From Bacillota bacterium (GTDB lineage: Bacteria; Bacillota; Clostridia; Christensenellales; Pumilibacteraceae): a DNA stretch of 43,383 nucleotides. The notes beneath the pieces are model-generated. The model made no database searches and had not been told where the DNA came from. It was given only the letters and a program-made list of their open reading frames with translations. Position 1 is the first letter of the stretch. Every line of letters begins with the position of its first letter. Below, piece by piece: positions 22,194 through 30,837 of the stretch. The translations under genes and the position numbers were made by a program. The DNA lies in assembly GCA_009780135.1 (NCBI GenBank), contig WRAP01000015.1, positions 1-43,383 on the forward strand. Reading direction: 5' to 3'.

Positions 22194-23903
22194 TTAATTA
22201 AAAGTAAGTGGTGCGGTATTTGTTCCGCTGCCGTAAGTTAGCCACTGTGTCATCCAGTCTCTTCTGCCTTCAAACCAGCCTATTAAATGCTCCACATTAC
22301 GCATAAAAGCACCTGTACCACTGCCTAAAGCCACAATTTCAGGGCTTTGTGTCCAGGTGCGTCTGCCATGCATTTCACTCCAACGCCTAAAATTGCGTTC
22401 AAACTCTAGCTCGTGCTCAACTGCAAACTCTAAAACTTCGTCCATCATATCTTGGATTTGGTTATCTCTAATCATTGCAAATCTGTATCCAACTCTTTCA
22501 AAAAACTGCGGAACATTAAGAAGATTTCTAAACCACCTGTTTATATAACCACTCCAAACGCCTTTGTAGCCGTAACCGCCACGCCTCATAAACGAATTAT
22601 AAGTACCCCAACTTGTACTCGGATGAGTATTACCAGCAGATAAATCAAAATCCCAAATAGGTCCCATATGCATTCTCCTCTCGTCACCAATGCCTTGAAT
22701 CGTTTTATGAACACTAAGCCCACCGCTATCCATATTGTTAAAAAACTCGTGCACTATAAAATAATCCACAAACGAATTAACATCTATCCACTGATTTATC
22801 CGCCTCCAATTATGACTATTTATAGCATTATCGACCTCTGTAATAAAGCGTCTAAGGTATGCTACATGAGCGGGTGTGTTGGCTCTTGCCGTAAAACTCT
22901 CGCCACTTCTGCCTACTCCTACTTCTCTAGTGTCATCAGGAAATCTTATATCATAATTGCGTCCGCCAACACGCAGAAAGTCCCGTCCTTCTCTAGGTGC
23001 TAAATTTTGATACTCTGCCGACTGTCTAAAGTCGCTATGATGTCTTGCTTCTATATTTGTATTTAGTCTATCTGCTCTAAGATCTAACTCTATAAAATAA
23101 TCGCTATAAGCCGGATTTGGATCGTATCTTAATGGCACTCTGCCTATAACCTCGTCCTGCTGACGGGTAAAACCATAATTGCTAACCTCTAACTGTTCTG
23201 CCATCCAATACACTCCACGATAGTCACCGTTCCAATAAACATGCACAAAGCGACTTCTTGTCTGCCACTCCATGCCTGATAAGCTATGTGCTAAAATCGT
23301 GGCCGCCTCGTTACGAAGCTGAGTATAATCGCTATGATTTGCTATAAAACTCCAATCGGTAGAAACGCTTGATGTGCCTAGCATACTGCGAGGTTCATCA
23401 AACCTTATTCTAAACGGCCACTTTTGCATCCTTGGAGTAGCAGGATTTCTTTCATGGTTCCAGTGATTTCTTAAATGAGGATTTATTCTGCTATTGCCTA
23501 AAGTAGGCGGGCGCACAATAAGTGCTTCTTGCTCGGCATTAGGACCTGTAGTTGCCGATACATTCCAAGTTGAGTTGCCACGCCCTCTGATTCTACCAGT
23601 AACATCCTCGAAAGTATACTGCTCTAGAGTGTCAGTCATATAAAATCTTGCTCCTCTCCAGTCGTAGCGATGCAGGTAATTAAAGGTGTTGCCCGTGCGT
23701 GGATCTACACCGGCCATATATATTCTAAAGCTAGCAAACTGCTCTCCAATTTCTCTATTTGGTACAGGACCCCAATCTCTAAGCCTAGGAGATGAACAGC
23801 CTGTAACAAAAAACATCATCATAAATAAAGCAAGACTTAAAGCTAGAAATTTTGCTACTATGGCATATCGTTTTTTAATTTTATTTTTGTTAGAGGATTT
23901 CAT
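22194..23903 (-). CDS. CotH-kinase family lipoprotein
   Basis: 569 residues from the ATG at 23903 (AAAGG 8 bases upstream; a TTG at 23930 is less likely). A basic start and hydrophobic helix end in the lipobox FVTGC with Cys36, so it should be an outer-surface lipoprotein. The CotH domain follows: GRGNSTW, KWPFRIRFD, STDWSFIANHSDYTQLRNEAA, HVYWNGDYRGVYWMAEQ, YFIVHEFFNNMDSG and GPIWDFDLSAGN, the last containing the metal-binding DFD. CotH of Bacillus phosphorylates spore-coat proteins; secreted relatives occur in fibrolytic Clostridia, often next to glycan-related genes. Target unknown. It probably shares a transcript with the GH13-derived gene. Confidence 0.9.
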   Translation of the reverse strand: MKSSNKNKIKKRYAIVAKFLALSLALFMMMFFVTGCSSPRLRDWGPVPNREIGEQFASFRIYMAGVDPRTGNTFNYLHRYDWRGARFYMTDTLEQYTFEDVTGRIRGRGNSTWNVSATTGPNAEQEALIVRPPTLGNSRINPHLRNHWNHERNPATPRMQKWPFRIRFDEPRSMLGTSSVSTDWSFIANHSDYTQLRNEAATILAHSLSGMEWQTRSRFVHVYWNGDYRGVYWMAEQLEVSNYGFTRQQDEVIGRVPLRYDPNPAYSDYFIELDLRADRLNTNIEARHHSDFRQSAEYQNLAPREGRDFLRVGGRNYDIRFPDDTREVGVGRSGESFTARANTPAHVAYLRRFITEVDNAINSHNWRRINQWIDVNSFVDYFIVHEFFNNMDSGGLSVHKTIQGIGDERRMHMGPIWDFDLSAGNTHPSTSWGTYNSFMRRGGYGYKGVWSGYINRWFRNLLNVPQFFERVGYRFAMIRDNQIQDMMDEVLEFAVEHELEFERNFRRWSEMHGRRTWTQSPEIVALGSGTGAFMRNVEHLIGWFEGRRDWMTQWLTYGSGTNTAPLTFN

Positions 23904-23915
23904 TATGATACCTTT

Positions 23916-23944
23916 ATTGTAACATAGCAATTATAACCAGTCAA
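23916..23944 (-). promoter_or_regulatory. Candidate promoter for the cotH-like gene
   Basis: On the minus strand TTGACT (23944-23939), 17 bases, then TACAAT (23921-23916). The predicted transcription start is only about five bases before the ATG at 23903. A TATAAT at 23935-23930 without a good -35 box is an alternative that would give a more usual leader. Confidence 0.5.
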
Positions 23945-24034
23945 ATAACTTTTAACACCTGTTAATAATCGCCTACACATCTAATACACTTTAGAATGTC
24001 ATTTCGTTGCAAAAATCTAAAAAAAATTTGAGTA

Positions 24035-24074
24035 ACATAAAAAAGAGCATCTTATTTTGCAAGATGCTCTTTTT
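24035..24074 (-). terminator. Rho-independent terminator after the GH3 gene
   Basis: Arms AAAAGAGCATCTT (24041-24053) and AAGATGCTCTTTT (24061-24073) around a seven-base loop, followed on the minus strand by a T-run. It lies ten bases after the stop at 24084. Confidence 0.88.
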
Positions 24075-24083
24075 AGACTAAAT

Positions 24084-27000
24084 CTATTCTACTGCAGGTT
24101 CGCCTTGTTGTCTTGATTTTTTTATGAAGTATTTAACAACATGAAAGAATAACAACACTAAAAGTCCGCCAATAAGTAATACATTTACCACAACTAAGAC
24201 CAACCATACCCACCATGGCATAGGGCCTTCTTCACCTTCTATAATTGCCGACCTTTCATTTGAAATAAGGTTAATAACCTCTTCACCGAATCGTTCTTCC
24301 AGTACCTCATTAAGTGTTTCATCATCTAAAACATTAGCAAACCAATATGAGTTGGCAATAGAAAATAAAATATTTTTAGCACCATTTCTCATAACAATTC
24401 GTCCAACTCTTGTAACATTTGCATTTGTGTTGGTATGAGTTGCAGCTCCGGTTCTGTCTGATGTGGCAAAAAATACTTGAGAACCTCGACTTCCGGCCGG
24501 AAGCCAGTTACCTCCACCGTCTATGCCTCCCCCAGCACTACCTTCTACACCGCTTAACCACAAATCATTACCCGCTCTTAAACCTTGAGATGCACTCATA
24601 TGGTTTGCTCCACCACCGCCATCAAAATAATCTGTAACCATTGCACCTCTAAAGCCCCATTCGTTTCTAAGGATATAGGTGTTCATAGATCTGGAACCAC
24701 CAGTCCAAAGAGCACCAAGCATATTAAAACCACTCATCATACCGCTGGCTCTTCCGTATCTAACGGTGATTTCAAACGGTTTAAGATATAACTCTCTTAA
24801 GGTTTGTTCCGTCATCCATGTTCTAATACCTCCCCTGTGGGTTTCGCTATCGTTTGCGACAAAGTGTTTTACATAGCAATATAGTCCATTTTGCAGTGCT
24901 CCTTCTACCAAATAAGCGGCAATGATACCGGTTAGTCTAGGACACTCACTATAATATTCAAAGTTTCTGCTTGCAAATGCACCACGATGCAAGTTTACTC
25001 CGGGGGCATACCAAGCACCAACACCTGAAGCACCAGCTTCCTCTCCTACCGCTAGCCCCTTAAAAAAAGCTAGCCTGCGATTCCAAGTTTGAGCTACTAC
25101 AGTAGAAACAGGGAAAGCTGTCCAAGCGGTTCTTCTAACAGATTGATTACCAAAGTTAAGTCCACTCGGTCCATCTAAATTCCACCTCATTGTAAGGTTA
25201 ATATTAGCTATTGGTGCTGTCATATATCCGCCTCTTTGAATTAAGTCGTATAAATCTTGAGTCGTCATTTGGTCTAAAACTCGATTCCAATCTGGATGAT
25301 TAAAATCTGCTCCTAAACGCATTAGAGTTTCGGGGTCGCTCATACTTAGTCCACCATTCGCATGGTTAGGAGCTGGAGTTTCGGGGTGTTCTCCTGAAAA
25401 CATATCAAGCGTAGCTTGGCTGTTCCAATCTAAACCCCACTCGGCGTCGTCAAACCAACCTGCACCTATAGAGTAATGAGGACTTCGCCTATCCGCTCTT
25501 ATTCTTCCGCCTAGACCTCCGGAAGCAGTTGAAACAGTAAATGTAGGTCTTGGAAAAGTTCCTTCAAAGTCTAATCTACACATTACCCTAATTCCCGCAC
25601 CACCATTTATACCGGCTGTTCTAGGTGCTCTGCCTGTTCTAGGGCAAGCATAACCAGCTCTACCGTCTAGCGGAATACCGGCCTCGGCATTCACTCCTGT
25701 AAAACGATTTCTGGCGGGTTCTAAAATTCTATCTGCACCGCCTCTTTCACACCGCACAATAACATATTGGTCAAAAACTATTGTAGAAGGGATATAAAAC
25801 GGAATTATAGCATCATCTATATTAGCAATATCATGAGAATTATGTTGAATAAAGATGTTATATTGTCCTTGCTCTAATACAAAACCACCGTCCCAGGTAT
25901 CAGTACGCCCCATCGCTTGATTATAAGCATCATAAGAAGCAAATGAATAAGCATCAAATTTCATAGTTAAAAGTCTACTTTCTCTTGGCTGTAGTATAGA
26001 AGTTTTGGCAAAATCTACAAGCACCACATGAGCCTTAGGTAGTGGACCTTCTATATGAGGATTATTTCTATGAAAAGGTGCATTTATATAAATTTGAACA
26101 ACATCTTGCCCTGGCCAGTTACCTGTGTTTGTAACATTAACACTAACTTCAAATTGAGTTGTACGAGTAACTGTTATATTGTTTTCAATCATACACACGC
26201 CGTCTGCCAATACTTCATAAACCTCCCACTCGAATTCGGTGTAGCTAAGTCCAAATCCAAACGGGAACTGGACATGATCTCTATACCAAGTGGAATTAGG
26301 ATTTATACGCCGTTCCTCATAGGCTCTAGTTTCAAAGTATCTATAACCCATAAAAATCCCTTCTTCGTAATCTATATAATTGTCTCCTGCTACTCCGGGA
26401 CTTGTATGTGGAATAGCACCATGGTGACCTACATTTGCCCTTACTCTTGCACCCAGTCCGGTACCGTCAATAATATGTGTATAATTTTGACCGCTTAATA
26501 AAAATACAGGGTCGTATTCCATTCTTCTAACCCAAGTATTTACTGTTCTACCACTTGGACTAAAATATTCTCTTTCTGAGCTAAAAACCGGCTCTTGTAG
26601 ATAATGCTCTTGAGCTGATGTTAAAACCTGACCACCTATTCCTCTTTCTACTAATACTCTTTCTCCTCCTTCTTCTCCTTTTGCTAGAAATCTTCCACTA
26701 GATCCACTACCAGTTGCGTATACATATCTCATAACTCTTTCACCATTCTCATAAACAGGAGTTTGATTATATCTATACCCTTTTAGTATCTCTGGAATAG
26801 CAAGTGCTCCTCTAGTTCCTAGAGCTCCAACCGAAATAGCTGCATCTATATTAAATCTCGGATCATTTAAGAAATCCATTTCGAAATGGTTGCAAGTATT
26901 CATAACCACAATGGTTTTTCTAAAGCCGCCGTTAGCAATATGCTCTAATAATTCTTCTTCTCTTTCGCTTAGTTGCAAATAATGCCTTGTACCATCTACT

Positions 27001-27794
27001 ACAAAGTGCTCCGTTCCTGGAGTACCAGCTCCTGACGGTCTATCAGCGAGCATTTGAATTGTTGGAATATCTCTACCCTCGCCACCTAACCTGCCAATAA
27101 CAACCATAGCAATATCGGAGTGGGCTAAAGCATTTGCCATAACGGTAGGGTTATAATCAGTTACAGGAGGCTCCCAAATTCTAAAAAAGCGATTTGGATG
27201 AGAGTTAAGTAAATTATCCCAACCTGCACCCCAACCACTAGGAATAAATTCTCTATATGCCCTAGCAATATCCATTAGCTGTCTGTTCCAGTTAAAACCG
27301 TGATATGATAGAGCATCTAAAAGCCTAACCGGTGCTACGCCCGAAACTGCCATACCAGAGCCGGAGCCACTCATTATCCAGCCACCATTCCATATAGCAT
27401 CGTTTTCTCCAACCCAATGGGGTATTCGCATACCCTGTTCTCTTTGACTTGTGCTAGGACTAAAACCAAATCCGCTACCTCTCCAACCAAATACATTGAT
27501 GTTGCCGTTAGCAATTTCTGCTTCTGATAGCGGAAGGGCAGGTCTACCGCCTACATTTTCGTTATGCAGTAACAGTATACCTTCTCTAGCAATTTCCTCT
27601 GCTAGATTTCCACTTTGTTCTAATGCTAACTGCATTCTTTCGCTTTCCCAATACACCTCGACACCACCAAAAAAGATTCGAATAGTGTTTTCAAAGTGAT
27701 TGAACAGCAAATTAAAAATTACAGCACTTGATAACAGTAGCACACAACCAACTATGGCAATAATGCGTCGGGGGGATTTAAAAAATTCTTTCAT
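24084..27794 (-). CDS. Membrane-anchored GH3 glycoside hydrolase, reversed domain order
   Basis: 1236 residues. An N-terminal membrane segment (about 10-30) is followed by the GH3 alpha/beta sandwich domain (AREGILLLHNE near 68, INVFGWRGS, IAMVVIGRLGGEGRD), a fibronectin-type module (about 500-620, FEVSVNVTNTG), and only then the GH3 barrel (about 850-1170) with NLDGPSGLNF, VKHFVANDSETHRGG, TLRELYLKPFE and the nucleophile Asp1055 in AMVTDYFD. Most GH3 enzymes have the barrel first; the reversed order is known in some rumen Clostridia. Residues 1193-1217 form a second membrane helix followed by a basic tail. It likely splits beta-linked glucose or xylose oligomers outside the cell; the exact sugar cannot be read. 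AAGGAG precedes the ATG. Confidence 0.92.
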   Translation of the reverse strand: MKEFFKSPRRIIAIVGCVLLLSSAVIFNLLFNHFENTIRIFFGGVEVYWESERMQLALEQSGNLAEEIAREGILLLHNENVGGRPALPLSEAEIANGNINVFGWRGSGFGFSPSTSQREQGMRIPHWVGENDAIWNGGWIMSGSGSGMAVSGVAPVRLLDALSYHGFNWNRQLMDIARAYREFIPSGWGAGWDNLLNSHPNRFFRIWEPPVTDYNPTVMANALAHSDIAMVVIGRLGGEGRDIPTIQMLADRPSGAGTPGTEHFVVDGTRHYLQLSEREEELLEHIANGGFRKTIVVMNTCNHFEMDFLNDPRFNIDAAISVGALGTRGALAIPEILKGYRYNQTPVYENGERVMRYVYATGSGSSGRFLAKGEEGGERVLVERGIGGQVLTSAQEHYLQEPVFSSEREYFSPSGRTVNTWVRRMEYDPVFLLSGQNYTHIIDGTGLGARVRANVGHHGAIPHTSPGVAGDNYIDYEEGIFMGYRYFETRAYEERRINPNSTWYRDHVQFPFGFGLSYTEFEWEVYEVLADGVCMIENNITVTRTTQFEVSVNVTNTGNWPGQDVVQIYINAPFHRNNPHIEGPLPKAHVVLVDFAKTSILQPRESRLLTMKFDAYSFASYDAYNQAMGRTDTWDGGFVLEQGQYNIFIQHNSHDIANIDDAIIPFYIPSTIVFDQYVIVRCERGGADRILEPARNRFTGVNAEAGIPLDGRAGYACPRTGRAPRTAGINGGAGIRVMCRLDFEGTFPRPTFTVSTASGGLGGRIRADRRSPHYSIGAGWFDDAEWGLDWNSQATLDMFSGEHPETPAPNHANGGLSMSDPETLMRLGADFNHPDWNRVLDQMTTQDLYDLIQRGGYMTAPIANINLTMRWNLDGPSGLNFGNQSVRRTAWTAFPVSTVVAQTWNRRLAFFKGLAVGEEAGASGVGAWYAPGVNLHRGAFASRNFEYYSECPRLTGIIAAYLVEGALQNGLYCYVKHFVANDSETHRGGIRTWMTEQTLRELYLKPFEITVRYGRASGMMSGFNMLGALWTGGSRSMNTYILRNEWGFRGAMVTDYFDGGGGANHMSASQGLRAGNDLWLSGVEGSAGGGIDGGGNWLPAGSRGSQVFFATSDRTGAATHTNTNANVTRVGRIVMRNGAKNILFSIANSYWFANVLDDETLNEVLEERFGEEVINLISNERSAIIEGEEGPMPWWVWLVLVVVNVLLIGGLLVLLFFHVVKYFIKKSRQQGEPAVE

Positions 27795-27897
27795 TCTTAT
27801 AAATTTCTCCTTAAAAATTTATTTTTTGTTAGTTATTGGTTAGCAAAATATACTTACCGTATGTATATTAGTTGCCACACCTTTTTAATATAACTAT

Positions 27898-27927
27898 ATT
27901 ATATATTAAAAAATAATTCCTTGTCAA
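27898..27927 (-). promoter_or_regulatory. Promoter for the GH3 gene, overlapping the aspS promoter
   Basis: On the minus strand TTGACA (27927-27922), 18 bases, TATAAT (27903-27898); leader of about 97 bases to the ATG at 27794. Its -35 box shares bases with the -35 box of the divergent aspS promoter. Confidence 0.65.
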
Positions 27928-27949
27928 TATTTTTTTTTATATGTATAAT
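27921..27949 (+). promoter_or_regulatory. Promoter for aspS
   Basis: TTGTCA (27921-27926), 17 bases, then TATAAT (27944-27949) preceded by a TG, so of the extended -10 type. Transcription would start near 27956, 17 bases before the ATG at 27973. Confidence 0.7.
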
Positions 27950-27972
27950 ACTCGTTAAAGGAACTCCTACTT

Positions 27973-29328
27973 ATGAAATTTTTATCAGCTAAAAAAATTA
28001 AAGATACCGAGTGTTTAGAAAACATTGTTGCCGATTATCAAAACGGCAAACTTAAAAAAGACGATATTGTAACATTTAAGGCATTTATTTTTAATCTAAG
28101 AATTAAAGCCAATTTTTCGTTTGTGCTAGTACGCAATCAAAAACGAATTTTTCAATGCTTTTTCTCTCCTAGCGATTGCCCGTTTGATTTAACAACTCTG
28201 TTAGAGGAAAGCAGTGTTAAAATTACAGGCAAAATCGTGCCCGACAGCCCATGTAAAATAAACCCTGGGTTCGAGATCGCAATTACTAATATCGAAGTTT
28301 TATCGATGCCACCAGAACAACCATACGCTATTTATAAATCGATAGAACAACTAAACTGGCAAGACGACATGGTTTTTAATGACCGCCAATTAACTCTACG
28401 TCAGCCATATTACCGTTCTATTATAAAAATCGCTAGCGGAGTGCTAAGAGGCTTTAGAGATTTTATGATAAGCGAGGGCTTTACAGAATTTATTCCGCCG
28501 AAAATTGTACAAGCAGGTGCCGAGGGCGGTGCCGATATGTTTGAGATTGATTATTTTGAGAAAAAAGCGTATCTAACTCAAAGTCCACAAATGTATAAGC
28601 AGGCTATGGTTGGCATTTTTAGTAAAGTTTTTTGCGTTTCGCCTGTGTTTAGAGCCGAAAAGCACTCTACAAGCAGACACATCAACGAGTTTGAGGGGTT
28701 AGATTTAGAGATGGGTTTTATCGACAGTATGGATGATTTAATGGCGCTGCAAACCAGAATGATGGCTTTTATCTTCGATTTTCTTAATAAAGAATATGCT
28801 TTTGAGTTGGGAGAGTTAAAGGTTACTCTACCTAAAATAGAAAAAATTCCGCAAGTTAAATTTAGCGAAATCAAAGAAATTATTGCTAAAGAATATAATC
28901 GCCCCTACCGTGATGAATTTGACTTGGAACCAGAAGAAGAAAAACTAATCGGCAAATACTTTATAGAAAAATATGATTCGCCGTTTGTGTTTATTACACA
29001 TTATCCTAGCGAGAAGCGACCATTTTACACAATGGATTGCCCAAAAAACCCTAATACAACCTTGAGCTTTGACTTATTATTAAACGGCGCCGAAATTACA
29101 ACGGGCGGACAACGCATTCATGATTATAATGCTCAGATTACTAAAATGAAAGCTAGAGAGATGAATCCTGAACATTTTGCCGACTATCTGGCAATGCATA
29201 AATTTGGTCTGCCCCCCCACGGCGGATTGGGTATTGGTTTAGAAAGGTTTGTTATGAAAATTCTAAATCTACAAAACATCAAATATGCCACCTGCTTTCC
29301 TAGAGATAGAGACAGATTAACTCCGTAA
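27973..29328 (+). CDS. aspS: Aspartate-tRNA ligase, archaeal-type (probably Asp/Asn non-discriminating)
   Basis: 451 residues. An N-terminal OB-fold anticodon-binding domain (about 25-115) is joined directly to a class II catalytic core. Motif 2 is FRAEKHSTSRHINEFEGLD (near residue 232), motif 3 GGLGIGLERFVMKIL (near 420). The flipping-loop and hinge pattern and the lack of the large insertion of ordinary bacterial AspRS place it with the short archaeal-type enzymes found in some Firmicutes; these often charge both tRNA-Asp and tRNA-Asn and work with the GatCAB amidotransferase. AsnRS cannot be fully excluded by eye. The ATG has AAAGGA upstream. A run of seven C at 29212-29218 is in frame and harmless. 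Confidence 0.88.
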   Translation: MKFLSAKKIKDTECLENIVADYQNGKLKKDDIVTFKAFIFNLRIKANFSFVLVRNQKRIFQCFFSPSDCPFDLTTLLEESSVKITGKIVPDSPCKINPGFEIAITNIEVLSMPPEQPYAIYKSIEQLNWQDDMVFNDRQLTLRQPYYRSIIKIASGVLRGFRDFMISEGFTEFIPPKIVQAGAEGGADMFEIDYFEKKAYLTQSPQMYKQAMVGIFSKVFCVSPVFRAEKHSTSRHINEFEGLDLEMGFIDSMDDLMALQTRMMAFIFDFLNKEYAFELGELKVTLPKIEKIPQVKFSEIKEIIAKEYNRPYRDEFDLEPEEEKLIGKYFIEKYDSPFVFITHYPSEKRPFYTMDCPKNPNTTLSFDLLLNGAEITTGGQRIHDYNAQITKMKAREMNPEHFADYLAMHKFGLPPHGGLGIGLERFVMKILNLQNIKYATCFPRDRDRLTP

Positions 29329-29380
29329 GTAGATCACTAAAATTGTATGAGCTATTTACTGAACACCCGAACATAATATA

Positions 29381-29416
29381 AAATCCCGTAGTAAAAAGTT
29401 GCTACGGGGATTTTTA
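29381..29416 (+). terminator. Rho-independent terminator after aspS
   Basis: Arms AAATCCCGTAG (29381-29391) and CTACGGGGATTT (29402-29413), one bulged G, followed by a T-rich tract, about 50 bases after the aspS stop. Confidence 0.8.
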
Positions 29417-29504
29417 TATTATTAGAAAATTCTGCCTATTTTTTACCATTATTCTTATTGTAATATCCTATTTTTAATTACTAAATTTCTGAAAATAGAA
29501 AAAT

Positions 29505-30035
29505 TTAGTTATTACCTTTTGTATTTAGTTGCTTTTTAAGTTCTCGAAGATGACTAATAAGCTTTAAAGCTTCCTTTTTTTGTTTACGCTTAAAGACATC
29601 AATTTTTATCTTGCTTTTTTGTCCTCCATGCTCACAAAAAACTTTGACACTATAACAAAGAAAATTTGTGATTTTAATTTCTTGAATTTTATTGTATGAC
29701 ACCTCAAAAACTGTTTTCAAATTTTCGATAATGAAAATACTTCCATCTTTTTTTGCAAGATTTTCATTTTTCAATACATAAAAAGTAAAACTCGCTTCAT
29801 TTGCAGTAAGTATAGCAGTATTCTGTAAATATTCTCGATAATCAACAGTTCCACCTTGTGTCATCAATCCAACTACAATCTCCGCTATTCCGTCTGCTAC
29901 TTTTTCCCCAGCACTTTTTAAAGCAAGAATCTTTGACAAAGATATATTTGTAATGAATAAATAGCTATCATACAAATTTCCACTACATGCTTTTACAAGC
30001 TCCATCATTGAATTTTGAATATTATTATTTTTCAT
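29505..30035 (-). CDS. Hypothetical soluble protein
   Basis: 176 residues of no family I recognise. No signal peptide or clear membrane segment. The N-terminal half is helical; residues about 75-165 alternate short hydrophobic strands (FTFYVLKN, SIFIIENL, VFEVSYNKIQEIKI, YSVKVFCEHGGQKSKIKI) and end in a basic helix, a layout reminiscent of PH-like domains, but this is only a suggestion. It follows the 65-residue gene by 13 bases and has no clear ribosome site, so the two are probably translated together. Confidence 0.6.
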   Translation of the reverse strand: MKNNNIQNSMMELVKACSGNLYDSYLFITNISLSKILALKSAGEKVADGIAEIVVGLMTQGGTVDYREYLQNTAILTANEASFTFYVLKNENLAKKDGSIFIIENLKTVFEVSYNKIQEIKITNFLCYSVKVFCEHGGQKSKIKIDVFKRKQKKEALKLISHLRELKKQLNTKGNN

Positions 30036-30048
30036 AATTATTAAGAAC

Positions 30049-30246
30049 TTAAACTTTATCCTTCATTATTTCAGCTATCATCCAAAGTAAAAGTATATTT
30101 TCTAATGTTTTTGAATTAGATATAGCATTTTTTAGCACTAAAGCTATGCTATCACCAAATGCCATTTCTGTCACACCTATGAGCCCCATTAATAAAGCAA
30201 TTCCAAAACTTTCCAAAGTTAAATCGTAACCAGCTACCCTATTCAC
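30049..30246 (-). CDS. Hypothetical 65-residue protein
   Basis: Starts at a GTG (30246). It has one moderately hydrophobic stretch (LESFGIALLMGLIGVTEMAFG) and a second near the C-terminus (ILLLWMIAEIMK). I do not recognise it. No Shine-Dalgarno site; TATAGT (30257-30252) ends five bases before the GTG, the same arrangement as at nth. It may be a small membrane-associated partner of the next gene. Confidence 0.45.
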   Translation of the reverse strand: MNRVAGYDLTLESFGIALLMGLIGVTEMAFGDSIALVLKNAISNSKTLENILLLWMIAEIMKDKV

Positions 30247-30442
30247 TTTTAACTATATTTTTACTACATATTACTATAATATTCATCCTCTAACCATTTA
30301 TCGGGATTTGTGTCTATATAATCCCAAATGCTTTGGTGGTCTTTTTCGTCTCTTATAATATGGTCATAAAATGATTTTTGCCAAATGGATTGTCCTGATT
30401 GTTTTGATGTATAGCTCTTAAACTAGCAAATAATATTACTTA

Positions 30443-30472
30443 CTGTAGGGGCGAGTATTAACCGCCCGAACT
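30443..30472 (+). repeat. GGGCG/CGCCC palindromic repeat, copy 3 (inside transposase remnant)
   Basis: CTGTAGGGGCGAGTATTAAC then CGCCCGAAC. It is translated within the transposase frame as FGRLILAPTVS. Confidence 0.8.
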
Positions 30473-30620
30473 TATTAAAAATGTCTTTATCATCTATCGC
30501 TAATAATAAGTGTATACGATTTGGCATTATAACATATTTTTCTATGCTTATATTATCATATCGTTTCGGGATTTCTTCTATACCTTTTGCTATTATGTTG
30601 CCTATGCTTGATTTTATAAT

Positions 30621-30650
30621 GCTCGGGCGGTCAATACCTGCCCCTACAGT
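30621..30650 (-). repeat. GGGCG/CGCCC palindromic repeat, copy 4 (inside transposase remnant)
   Basis: Opposite orientation to copy 3; on the minus strand it begins CTGTAGGGGCAGG and ends CCGCCCGAGC. It is translated as LTVGAGIDRPS. Copies 3 and 4 bracket the HUH region of the transposase remnant. Confidence 0.8.
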
Positions 30651-30837
30651 TAGCTGTGTTTGAATTGCTTAACTGTTATTTTCTATTTCTGTAATTTGAT
30701 TAAATTTCACAACCTCGCCAAAAATGTGGGCTTTGTCTTTACTATAAATCGTAATGTAATATACTCCGTTACTACTATAATCAAATTCGGACAAACGATT
30801 TAATTTTCGGGTTTGTAGTTTATTCGCCATAAAATCC

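Larger units (their letters stand above)
30264..30830 (-). pseudogene. REP-associated tyrosine (HUH/Y1) transposase, dead
   Basis: From the ATG at 30830 (GAGGA upstream) one reading frame holds all family landmarks: NRLSEFDYSSNGVYYITI, KDKAHIFGEVV, KYVIMPNRIHLLL, FKSYTSKQSGQSIWQKSFYDHIIRD and YIDTNPDKW. It is broken by a TAA at 30669-30671 and by a TAG just before FKSYTSK, without any frameshift. The metal-binding HUH motif, normally PNHIH, reads PNRIH, so one histidine is lost too. Two palindromic repeats (30443-30472 and 30621-30650, opposite orientation) lie inside the frame. This family (RAYT) is thought to spread REP-type palindromes. It starts eight bases after the MFS stop codon. Confidence 0.85.

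Noticed and set aside
26055-26498. 147-codon plus-strand frame
   Set aside because: Antisense to the GH3 gene, no ribosome site and no recognisable motif.
29212-29218. Run of seven C in aspS as a possible frameshift
   Set aside because: The frame continues through it into the conserved motif 3, so the count is correct.
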